A program made the translations under genes and the position numbers. Below, in pieces: positions 1 through 5,987 of a stretch of DNA of 5,987 nt. The notes under the pieces were generated by a model. It ran no database searches and had not been told where the DNA came from. It saw only the letters and a program-made list of their open reading frames with translations. The stretch comes from an uncultured Erysipelotrichaceae bacterium (GTDB lineage Bacteria; Bacillota_I; Bacilli_A; RF39; UBA660). Each line of letters begins with the position of its first letter. Positions within the stretch are counted from its first letter, which is position 1. The stretch covers positions 1 through 5,987 of the forward strand of contig CACZQZ010000133.1 in the NCBI GenBank assembly GCA_902783405.1. The letters are read 5' to 3'.

Positions 1-1006
1 AATTCAAAATGAAATTAAAACCAAAATGATGGTTATTCCAAATATTATTGATGATTCTGTTCCAATTGGAAAAGATGATTCAGAAAACGTTGAAATTGAA
101 AAATTTGGTGAGCCTATTATTCCTGAATATGAAATACCACATCATGCAGATATTTTAAAAAATTTAAATGGACTTGATAAAGAAAGTGCTGGAAGAACAT
201 CTGGAGTTGGTTTCTACTATTTAACTGGAGATATTGCAAGACTTCATGAAGCAATGATTGCTTATGCTAGAGATTATATGATTGATAAAGGATTTACTTA
301 CTGCATTCCTCCTTTTATGATTAGAGGAGATGTTGTAGATGGTGTTATGTCTTTTGCTGAAATGGACGCTATGATGTATAAAATTGAAGGAGAAGACTTA
401 TATTTGATTGGAACTAGTGAACACTCTATGATTGGAAGATACAAAGGACAAATTATCCCTGAAGATAGTCTTCCAATTACAATGACTTCTTATTCTCCAT
501 GTTTTAGAAAAGAAATTGGTTCTCATGGAATCGAAGAAAGAGGTTTATATAGACTTCATCAATTCGAAAAACAAGAAATGATTGTTCTTTGTAAACCTGA
601 AGAACATATGGAATGGTATCATAAAATGTGGAAATATACTGTAGAAGTATTTAGAAATTTAGATATTCCCGTTCGTACTTTAGAGTGTTGCTCTGGAGAT
701 TTAGCTGATTTAAAGGTTAAATCTTGTGATGTTGAAGCATGGTCTCCTAGACAACAAAAATATTTTGAAGTGGGATCTTGTTCTACTTTAGGTGATGCAC
801 AAGCTAGAAGACTTCAAATTAGAGTTAAAGGAAAAGATGGTATTTATTTAGCAAACACTTTAAATAACACTGTACTTGCTTCTCCTAGAGCTATTATTGC
901 TTTACTTGAAAACAATTACAATCCTGATGGTAGTATCAATATCCCTAAAGCTTTAAGGCCTTATATGGGTGGAAAAGATAAAATTACTCCAAAAAAAGAA
1001 GTATAG
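1..1006 (+). CDS. serS: Seryl-tRNA synthetase, 5'-truncated by window edge
   Basis: Class II aminoacyl-tRNA synthetase that charges tRNA-Ser with serine in the cytoplasm. The frame is open to the left edge from base 2, so the ATG at 26 is internal and the N-terminal tRNA-binding coiled coil (roughly 90 residues) is missing. Numbering from that Met: the domain junction MMVIPN...SVPIGKDD is at 1-18; motif 1 helix LTGDIARLHEAM ends near PPF at 95-97; the serine-binding TSEH is at 130-133; motif 2 CFRKEIG...RLHQFEKQE is at 159-184; FEVGSCSTLGDAQARR is at 247-262; motif 3 NNTVLASPRAIIALLEN, with the motif Arg at 288, is at 280-296. It ends with the typical RPYMGG. TSEH and NNTVLASPR differ from the usual bacterial TAEV/GSGLAVGR and recall the archaeal form (from memory). 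The TAG stop lies inside a terminator stem. Family assignment is very secure; whether this is the only serS copy is unknown. Confidence 0.96.
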   Translation, partial: IQNEIKTKMMVIPNIIDDSVPIGKDDSENVEIEKFGEPIIPEYEIPHHADILKNLNGLDKESAGRTSGVGFYYLTGDIARLHEAMIAYARDYMIDKGFTYCIPPFMIRGDVVDGVMSFAEMDAMMYKIEGEDLYLIGTSEHSMIGRYKGQIIPEDSLPITMTSYSPCFRKEIGSHGIEERGLYRLHQFEKQEMIVLCKPEEHMEWYHKMWKYTVEVFRNLDIPVRTLECCSGDLADLKVKSCDVEAWSPRQQKYFEVGSCSTLGDAQARRLQIRVKGKDGIYLANTLNNTVLASPRAIIALLENNYNPDGSINIPKALRPYMGGKDKITPKKEV

Positions 1007-1027
1007 ATTTTTGTCTATACTTTTTTT
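991..1027. terminator. Shared bidirectional rho-independent terminator
   Basis: A perfect 7-bp stem, GTATAGA (1001-1007) with TCTATAC (1014-1020), encloses a 6-base loop. On the + strand it is followed by seven T (1021-1027). On the - strand the flanking A-run 991-997 reads as a T-rich tail (TTCTTTTTTT). The A and T runs can also pair and lengthen the stem. It sits between two convergent genes, so it can end serS on + and the ABC operon on -. The serS stop codon (1004-1006) is inside the left arm, and the permease stop (1026-1028) overlaps the T-run. Confidence 0.85.
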
Positions 1028-3227
1028 ATTCTTCTCTTTTTAAGAGTTCACTGATGCTGTATTCTTCTAGTGTTTTTTTAGCAAATCTCATCGATATGTT
1101 GTACCCTAAAAATAAAAGGATAAATCCTAAAATAAATTTATAAAAAGAAAAATTAAAATCAAAAACAAAATTTTCTTTTAATAAACTAGATGAAATCAAT
1201 TTAAAAAATGGAATGATCAAAAGAATGCCAAGTAGATATGATAAAATAATAATATAATAATATTGATGTAAAAAAATTTTCTCTATTTCTTTATCTGTAT
1301 AACCAAATAATTTAAATAAAAGAATATTTTTCTTATGGTCTTCAACAATAGTATTAGATAAAAACCAGAATAAAAAGATTAAACATATTGATGAACTTAT
1401 AAAAAGAAGGGTTATAAGTGTTTCAAAAATAGAAAAAACGTTTCGCATACTCTCTTTAGATTCTTCTATAGAATTAATATAATATACATCATCGTCATAT
1501 AATTTATCTTTATTTTTAGTTTGAACATATCTTATGTTGTAACCATCTTTAAAGTTTAAAATTTGATTTAACTCATTAAAAGACAAATATAATAAACTAT
1601 CTTGATAATTATCTTCAATTTTTTTTACTTTAAAGATATATTCTTTATTATCAATTTTTATTTTAAATGAATCTTTTTCTTTTATGTTATATTTTAAAGC
1701 TAATGTTTTATTAATAACGCATTCATTATTTTTAAGTGGATAAGATTTTAAATATTGATTTTTATTTTTAATGCCATATAGAATAATTGTATCTTTTTTA
1801 TAAAATCCTTGATATTTTAAAACAAGATCTCCTTTTCTATTTTTTGTTTGTATATTTGTATATAAAACTTCATAATCATAAGTAATACTTTTAAATGAAG
1901 ATGAAATCATTTCGTTTACAGCATCTTTTCCTATTAAAACAAATAATAAAAGGAAACTTACAACTGTAGATAAAATAAATGCAAATAAAGAAATGCCTAT
2001 TCTTTCTAATATTAAAGAAACTTGAATTCTTTTTAAAAATGATAGTTTTGATATAATTATTTTTATAATTTTTTTGACAAAAGATATTTTGTGTGTTTTT
2101 TCTTTTAATAAAGATAAAACATCTTTTTTAAGGTAACAAAAAATATAAAACATTAAAACAAAAAGTAAAAGAAAAATAATGGATATTAATGCTTTTACAT
2201 TTAATCCTTTAAAATGAGTTAGTATCGGTAATTGATAACTTTTCAAAAATAAATTCATAAATGGATAATGAAAAATGTATCCTAATATAATTCCGATTAT
2301 TAAGCCTAGTATAAAACTACAAAGAGGATAAATACTATAAGAAAGAATAATTTGATATTTTTCATATCCCATCATTTTAAGTAAAGCAAGTTCTCTTTTT
2401 TCTTTTTTTACTTTTTTCTGAAACATGAGTAAATAAGTTAACAAGCATAGAAATATGAAAATATAAAACATTCCTCTAGCAAAAATATGATATAGCTCAA
2501 AATTTAAAGAAATATAATAAATTTTCATCATTCTAATTAAAGTTTCACCTAAATCTACTTCTTTTTCCATTTTTTTAAATGGATTTTCTGTCCCAGCTAA
2601 ATAATTAATAAAAAAATCATTCTTTTTTTTATCTTTGTATTTAGAAACATAAGTAATATTCTCATATGTATTTAAAGATTCATAATCATCTTTATACATA
2701 TAGATGTTACTAATATTTTTATGGCTTGAATAAATTTTTCCTGCTACCATCATATAAATAGTACTAGGGTGATAAGCATATCCTGAAATAATGTACTTTT
2801 TTTTATTAATTTTAAATGTATCACCTATTTTAATATGATTTTCTTTAGCAAATTTATTTGAAATCGTAATTTCTCCTTTTTCAGGAAATTTTCCTTTTAT
2901 TAAATATGGTATATTAATTTTTTTAGTTTTTTCATATGGATAAATTTCTAAAAACAAATCTTTTTTTTGAATCCATTTATTCTTTTCAATTTCATAATAA
3001 AAATTATTTTTTTTAGAAAGGTCTTTTAAATTTATATCTTTATTTATTGTGAAGCTAAAATCTTCTATATTTTGCTTTTTTAAATATATTTTAAAACTAT
3101 CTTTCATAGATATTAAAGAAGTATTCATCATAACAAATACAAAAATACCAATTGTAAAAAATAAAGTAAACAGAAAAAATTCAAAAGGATTTTTCTTTAT
3201 TTTTCGAATACTATTTTTATATAACAT
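1026..3227 (-). CDS. FtsX-family ABC transporter permease, two fused repeats
   Basis: Membrane subunit of the ABC transporter whose ATPase lies just upstream. I start it at ATG 3227-3225 (733 residues, MLYKNSIRKIKK). GAGGTG at 3234-3239 is well placed for that ATG but overlaps the alternative GTG at 3236-3234. Hydrophobic stretches suggest eight membrane segments in two similar halves: about 16-38, 249-269, 293-319 and 345-366, then 411-432, 602-626, 655-677 and 695-712. Each half has a large extracytoplasmic domain after its first segment (about 210 and 165 residues). Domain 1 contains a MacB-like GEITISNKFA...IKIGDTFKI. Cytoplasmic coupling helices follow segments 2 and 6: KRELALLKMMGYEKYQI and KKNILLFKLFGYTDKEI. 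A basic linker (about 370-408) joins the halves. This differs from BceB, which has ten segments and one big loop. Substrate unknown. The gene is very Lys/Ile/Asn-rich and AT-rich compared with serS. Confidence 0.9.
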   Translation of the reverse strand: MLYKNSIRKIKKNPFEFFLFTLFFTIGIFVFVMMNTSLISMKDSFKIYLKKQNIEDFSFTINKDINLKDLSKKNNFYYEIEKNKWIQKKDLFLEIYPYEKTKKINIPYLIKGKFPEKGEITISNKFAKENHIKIGDTFKINKKKYIISGYAYHPSTIYMMVAGKIYSSHKNISNIYMYKDDYESLNTYENITYVSKYKDKKKNDFFINYLAGTENPFKKMEKEVDLGETLIRMMKIYYISLNFELYHIFARGMFYIFIFLCLLTYLLMFQKKVKKEKRELALLKMMGYEKYQIILSYSIYPLCSFILGLIIGIILGYIFHYPFMNLFLKSYQLPILTHFKGLNVKALISIIFLLLFVLMFYIFCYLKKDVLSLLKEKTHKISFVKKIIKIIISKLSFLKRIQVSLILERIGISLFAFILSTVVSFLLLFVLIGKDAVNEMISSSFKSITYDYEVLYTNIQTKNRKGDLVLKYQGFYKKDTIILYGIKNKNQYLKSYPLKNNECVINKTLALKYNIKEKDSFKIKIDNKEYIFKVKKIEDNYQDSLLYLSFNELNQILNFKDGYNIRYVQTKNKDKLYDDDVYYINSIEESKESMRNVFSIFETLITLLFISSSICLIFLFWFLSNTIVEDHKKNILLFKLFGYTDKEIEKIFLHQYYYIIILSYLLGILLIIPFFKLISSSLLKENFVFDFNFSFYKFILGFILLFLGYNISMRFAKKTLEEYSISELLKREE

Positions 3228-3913
3228 TAAGACCACCTCATATTTTCTGGTTCAATCTTCATTTCATTTTTTATAATTTCTTTTATTTCACCACTATTCA
3301 TTTTTACTATTCGGTCAGACATCAAAGCAATATTAGGATTATGAGTTACAATAATTATCGTTGTATGATACGTCTCATTGATTTTTTTTAAAAATTCTAA
3401 AACTTTTTTACCATTTTGTTCATCAAGAGCCCCCGTTGGTTCATCACAGATTAATATTTTGGGATTATGAACAACTGCTCTTGCAATAGCGACTCTCTGC
3501 CTTTCACCACCAGACAATTCATACGGATATTTATGTTTTAAATGTTTAATATTTACTAGTTCCATTACTTCATCAATTCGAAAAGGTGCTTTACTAATAT
3601 AATGAGCAAGTTCAATATTTTCTTTTACTGTCAAATTATTAATTAAATAATAGTCTTGAAAAATAAACCCTATATTTTCTTTTCTATATTTGAAAATATT
3701 TTGAATGGTTCTGTTTTGAAATAACATTTTTCCACTGCTTTCAACATCAATTCCACCCAAAATATTTAGTAAAGTTGATTTACCACTACCTGATGGTCCT
3801 AAGATTACTAATATTTCACCTCTATATACTTTTAAATTTATATTGGACAAAGCACATACTCTTCCTTCATTATAAAATTTACTTACATTTTTAAGTTGAT
3901 ATAATATGGACAT
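3227..3913 (-). CDS. ABC transporter ATP-binding protein, LolD/MacB type
   Basis: Cytoplasmic ATPase subunit that powers the FtsX-type permease encoded directly downstream. All nucleotide-binding motifs are intact over 228 residues, the usual length for this family: aromatic A-loop Tyr14, Walker A GPSGSGKST (39-47), Q-loop Gln86 in FIFQDY, signature LSGGERQRVAIARA (133-146), Walker B ILICDEPTGALD (153-164) with catalytic Glu158, and H-loop His191 in VTHN. DEPTGALD and the overall pattern match the LolD/MacB/FtsE/BceA group, which pair with FtsX-like permeases acting by mechanical force rather than classical import. The ATG at 3913 is supported by the AAAGGAGG site five bases upstream. The gene is first in a two-gene operon and its stop overlaps the permease start by one base. 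No sensor kinase or response regulator lies beside it, so a Bce-type resistance role is not supported by context. Substrate unknown. Confidence 0.96.
   Translation of the reverse strand: MSILYQLKNVSKFYNEGRVCALSNINLKVYRGEILVILGPSGSGKSTLLNILGGIDVESSGKMLFQNRTIQNIFKYRKENIGFIFQDYYLINNLTVKENIELAHYISKAPFRIDEVMELVNIKHLKHKYPYELSGGERQRVAIARAVVHNPKILICDEPTGALDEQNGKKVLEFLKKINETYHTTIIIVTHNPNIALMSDRIVKMNSGEIKEIIKNEMKIEPENMRWS
3233..3239 (-). promoter_or_regulatory. Ribosome binding site deciding the permease start
   Basis: On the - strand the sequence reads TGAGGTGGTCTTAATG. GAGGTG fits the 16S anti-SD, and the ATG at 3227-3225 follows at normal spacing. The site lies inside the last codons of the ATPase gene, and TAATG joins the ATPase stop and the permease start with a one-base overlap. 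This arrangement points to translational coupling and to roughly equal subunit output. The alternative GTG at 3236 is inside the SD itself and is therefore unlikely. Confidence 0.8.
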
Positions 3914-3918
3914 AAAAT

Positions 3919-3926
3919 CCTCCTTT
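3919..3926 (-). promoter_or_regulatory. Strong Shine-Dalgarno site of the ABC ATPase
   Basis: AAAGGAGG on the - strand, five bases before the ATG at 3913-3911. It is a full match to the Firmicutes anti-SD core and fixes the start. With the promoter just upstream, the 5' leader would be only about 15 bases, so there is no room for a leader-based riboswitch or attenuator. Confidence 0.9.
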
Positions 3927-3934
3927 CAACAAAC

Positions 3935-3962
3935 ATTGTAATAATTTATTTTTACTTGTCAA
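3935..3962 (-). promoter_or_regulatory. Sigma-A-type promoter of the ABC operon
   Basis: On the - strand, TTGACA (3962-3957, perfect -35) is followed after 16 bases by TACAAT (3940-3935, five of six to TATAAT). Transcription would begin near 3928, just before the Shine-Dalgarno site. The box quality suggests good basal expression. The spacer and flanks are almost pure A/T. Two A/T palindromes lie upstream, TTAATATTAA (3967-3976) and ATTTTAA-TAT-TTAAAAT (3995-4011). They could be operators but are also likely by chance in such DNA. Confidence 0.8.
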
Positions 3963-4028
3963 AAGATTAATATTAAATTTTGAAAAGTATGATTATTTTA
4001 ATATTTAAAATATCGTGTAATCAAATTA

Positions 4029-4058
4029 AAAATTGGAAGACAATAATCTTCCAATTTT
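4029..4058. terminator. Perfect 12-bp hairpin, probable terminator
   Basis: AAAATTGGAAGA (4029-4040) pairs perfectly with TCTTCCAATTTT (4047-4058) around the loop CAATAA. Read on - (core stem of 9 bp), TTTTT follows the GC-containing core. Read on +, TTTTATATATTT follows. Both directions could terminate weakly. It lies between the VirD4 terminator and the ABC promoter, so it may insulate the ABC operon from read-through. It could instead be the 3' end of an unrecognised small transcript. Confidence 0.6.
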
Positions 4059-4299
4059 ATATATTTATAATTTTCTTAAATTTTGTAATTTTTTGTATTA
4101 TATTACTTTATTTCTTTAAATTTAAATATTATTTTTAGTTTATTTATAATATTTTTACAATTTTTAATTTATTACATCTTTAATATATTTTGTAGATAAT
4201 TGATGGTAAAATTCATTATATATATAGTTAATAGTTTATATTACACATTATATATAATAATCGCCTAATAATTAATGTTAATAGTATTCACTTATGAAC
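4059..4299. other. Extremely AT-rich spacer with no recognised gene
   Basis: About 240 bases. One 60-base sample (4081-4140) has only five G or C. No plausible ORF with a ribosome binding site, tRNA or other RNA gene was seen on either strand. CATTATATATA occurs twice (4214-4224 and 4246-4256), and the second copy lies in the palindrome ATTATATATAAT (4247-4258). These may be simple-sequence chance. The stretch could be decayed intergenic DNA or an element boundary. Confidence 0.6.
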
Positions 4300-4326
4300 A
4301 AAAAATCCACCTAGTGACATAGGTGG
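4300..4326 (-). terminator. Rho-independent terminator of the VirD4-type gene
   Basis: On the - strand CCACCTA (4326-4320) pairs with TAGGTGG (4313-4307) around a 6-base loop, giving a 7-bp GC-rich stem. One A and then six T (4305-4300) follow. It lies 50 to 77 bases after the stop codon of the coupling-protein gene and has no T-run on the + strand, so it works for that gene only and marks the end of its operon. Confidence 0.85.
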
Positions 4327-4376
4327 TAATTCAATCAAAACAAAAATATTAAATATTCTTTTGATTATATAAAATT

Positions 4377-5987
4377 TTATTCATCTTCATCATAGAAGAA
4401 ATCATCAAAGAACTGATCATCTGTAATATATGTATCACTATATATAGCATCGTCATCATAAATTGGTGCTTTGGGTAAGTCCATACCTAGTTCATCTACT
4501 TTAGATATTTGATTATCTACAGGTATTGTGATGCTATGGTCTTCATCAGCGTTAGTAACGTTTGAACTCGTTTGAGATTCTATTTCTTTATGAACTTGAT
4601 TCATTTGAGGTTTATTTTCTTTTTCTTCAACTTTAGGAATCTCTACTCTTTTTGGAGGAAGATTTGGAATGATTTTATCAATTTGTTCTTCAGGTTCTTC
4701 TTTAGCCTCAATAACAGGCTTATTTGCTTGCTCTTTTTCTAATCTTTCTTCTTCTTCTAATTCTGCAATCTTAGCATCAATTCTCTTAATTAATTCATCA
4801 ACATCTATATTACCATCAGGTGAAGGAACATCTAAATTTGGACTAGTTGGCATTCCTGGAAATGATGGTCTTTCAAAAGGATTTCTTCCTCTAGGCATAC
4901 CCATATTTGGAAAAGGCAAATCAGGTATATTTAATCCTGAAGTTTTGGAATCTCCACCAAGCATTTCATTCATCTTAGCTTGTCTTTTTTCATCTACATA
5001 TTTCTTTATATCAAACGTTTTTACAGGTTCTTTTTGTCTTTGTGGATAAGTTGCTTTAGGATAAGTTTTTCCCCAGTTCATTTGAAAGTTTGGTGTAAGT
5101 GTTGTTTTAAATGGCATCATACGAATTCTAAGAACGATAATATCCCATTGTTTCAATCTTTGAAGATCACTTACCGTTACAAGTGGTGTTGAAACCGTTT
5201 TTTCTCCATCTTTCGATTTTTCTTCACCACACATTTTACTGATTTCTTCTAAGGCTGATAACTCACTACTAATTAAGTATACAATATTTCCACAGTTTCC
5301 CTTAATAGTTTCTCCATTTTCTTTTCCATATACATCATAAAGTTGAGCAAAGTTCTGAATAATAAAATTAAATCTTATATTTCTAGAACGGGCTGCTGTA
5401 ACCATCGTAGTAACATCTTTAAGAGGTGGCATGTTCGCAAACTCATCCAAAATAAAGTTTGTTCTATGTGGAAGTTTTCCACCTGACTCTTGTGCAACTG
5501 ATATAAGAGTTTCATAACATTGTTTTAAAAATATAGTAACCAACGAATGATATGTTTTCTTTTCATCTTGAATAACTAAGAAAACAGCTGTTTTATGTCT
5601 ACCAATATCTTTCATGTCAAAATCACTATGTGATAACATTTCAGATAAATTTTCTCTAGTAGCAAATAATTTTATCTTCTGTCTAAAAACCGATAAAATA
5701 CTACCTTTTGTTTCATTTGGAGCATTAATCGTTGAAGATACATTAATGTATGCGGCAGAAGTAGGATCTTTAAAATTAAAGTATTCTTTGATATAAGTAG
5801 AACCCATAATTTTATCTTCGCCAACAGTTGTCATTAAATTAATACTATTTAAATTAATTTGATCTTCAGTTGCATCTTCAAATAGAGCCTGTGCAATACC
5901 AGCAAAATAATCGGCAGATGTTTTTTCCCAGAATGGATCTTGATTTTTTGCTGACTCATCATACAAAATATTTAATGCTAAGTCATC
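4377..5987 (-). CDS. VirD4/TraG-type conjugative coupling ATPase, N-terminus cut by window edge
   Basis: Type IV coupling protein: a membrane-anchored hexameric ATPase that brings the relaxase-DNA complex to the conjugative channel. The frame is open to the right edge. The TTG at 5966 has the conserved DDLALNI context before it, so it is internal. The N-terminal anchor and Walker A lie outside the window. Numbering from that TTG codon: DPFWEKTSADYFAGIAQAL at 10-28; Walker B with the family hallmark FILDEFANMPPL at 171-182; sensor motif IIQNFAQLYDVYG at 202-214; KGNCGNIVYL at 222-231. ATPase similarity ends near 300. The last 229 residues are a disordered-looking tail: a Pro/Met/Gly-rich part at 349-385, a charged helix likely to form a coiled coil at 387-413 (ELIKRIDAKIAELEEEER), an acidic linker, and an acidic, aromatic end at 503-529. 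It is last in its operon, with a terminator downstream. Family assignment is very secure; ICE or plasmid membership is inferred. Confidence 0.94.
   Translation of the reverse strand, partial: DDLALNILYDESAKNQDPFWEKTSADYFAGIAQALFEDATEDQINLNSINLMTTVGEDKIMGSTYIKEYFNFKDPTSAAYINVSSTINAPNETKGSILSVFRQKIKLFATRENLSEMLSHSDFDMKDIGRHKTAVFLVIQDEKKTYHSLVTIFLKQCYETLISVAQESGGKLPHRTNFILDEFANMPPLKDVTTMVTAARSRNIRFNFIIQNFAQLYDVYGKENGETIKGNCGNIVYLISSELSALEEISKMCGEEKSKDGEKTVSTPLVTVSDLQRLKQWDIIVLRIRMMPFKTTLTPNFQMNWGKTYPKATYPQRQKEPVKTFDIKKYVDEKRQAKMNEMLGGDSKTSGLNIPDLPFPNMGMPRGRNPFERPSFPGMPTSPNLDVPSPDGNIDVDELIKRIDAKIAELEEEERLEKEQANKPVIEAKEEPEEQIDKIIPNLPPKRVEIPKVEEKENKPQMNQVHKEIESQTSSNVTNADEDHSITIPVDNQISKVDELGMDLPKAPIYDDDAIYSDTYITDDQFFDDFFYDEDE

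Noticed and set aside
26..28. ATG as the start of serS
   Set aside because: The frame is open to base 2 and the protein begins at the end of the family's N-terminal coiled coil; the true start is outside the window.
3049..3276. Open frame of 75 codons on + across the permease/ATPase junction
   Set aside because: It is antisense to the permease N-terminus and the ATPase end, both of which have clear motifs and ribosome sites; its protein resembles no family I know.
1026..3913. BceAB-type antimicrobial peptide detoxification module
   Set aside because: The permease shows two four-segment repeats with two outer domains rather than ten segments with one large loop, and no BceRS-like two-component genes are adjacent.
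4199..4230. Plus-strand promoter TTGATG...TATATA in the spacer
   Set aside because: Boxes of this quality are expected by chance in such AT-rich DNA, and no + strand gene follows.
4214..4258. CATTATATATA direct repeats as attachment sites
   Set aside because: They are simple TA sequence only 32 bases apart within one spacer, so they cannot flank an element in this window and are probably chance.
4333..4366. AATCAAAA / TTTTGATT inverted repeat just after the VirD4 stop
   Set aside because: An A/T-dominated stem with a long 18-base gap and no tail; the adjacent GC-rich hairpin at 4300-4326 is a far better terminator.
4669..5192. Two overlapping + strand open frames (126 and 70 codons) opposite the VirD4 tail
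   Set aside because: The Ser-rich protein is the reverse reading of Glu/Lys-rich coding sequence. No convincing ribosome site or family pattern was seen, and the - strand frame carries a recognisable protein.
5614..5796. 60-codon open frame on + opposite the VirD4 core
   Set aside because: It lies antisense to conserved coupling-protein sequence, with no supporting start signal.
5964..5966. TTG as the start of the VirD4-type gene
   Set aside because: Coding continues upstream to the window edge, and the Walker A half of the family is missing, so the gene simply runs out of the window.

Overview
The window is AT-rich bacterial DNA that uses the standard code: TGG is used for Trp in serS. It has strong Shine-Dalgarno sites (AAAGGAGG) and short hairpin-plus-T-run terminators, which together suggest a low-GC Firmicutes (Bacilli or Clostridia, possibly an uncultured gut or RF39-like lineage). 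The lineage is an inference; no marker gene fixes it. Four protein genes are present, two of them cut by the window edges. No tRNA, rRNA, CRISPR array, insertion sequence or recombinase gene was seen.

Layout, left to right. (1) Positions 1-1006, + strand: the C-terminal three quarters of a seryl-tRNA synthetase whose active-site motifs lean towards the archaeal form of bacterial-type SerRS. (2) Positions 991-1027: a hairpin with A-runs on one side and T-runs on the other. It looks like a shared two-way terminator for serS and the convergent ABC operon, and it overlaps the coding ends of both genes. (3) Positions 1026-3913, - strand: a two-gene ABC transporter operon. The LolD/MacB-type ATPase is first, followed by a 733-residue FtsX-type permease made of two fused repeats. 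The genes share one base (TAATG), and a good sigma-A-type promoter lies upstream at 3935-3962. (4) Positions 3914-4376: a 463-base spacer holding that promoter, a perfect 12-bp hairpin, about 240 bases of extremely AT-rich DNA, and a terminator for the next gene. (5) Positions 4377-5987, - strand: the C-terminal part of a VirD4/TraG-type conjugative coupling ATPase with a long disordered tail that ends in an acidic, aromatic segment. Its Walker A half lies outside the window.

How the parts relate: the ATPase and permease form one transporter of unknown substrate, probably exporting or extracting a lipid, lipoprotein or peptide, or giving resistance to one. The VirD4 gene marks the end of a conjugation operon, so an integrative conjugative element or plasmid-derived region probably enters from the right. 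serS is a housekeeping gene or a second, divergent copy. The ABC operon lies between them, has clearly lower GC in samples counted by eye, and could be element cargo or a chromosomal neighbour. Nothing here proves a new system. The most interesting points are the VirD4 tail, the SerRS variant, and the unresolved boundary between conjugation genes and chromosome.
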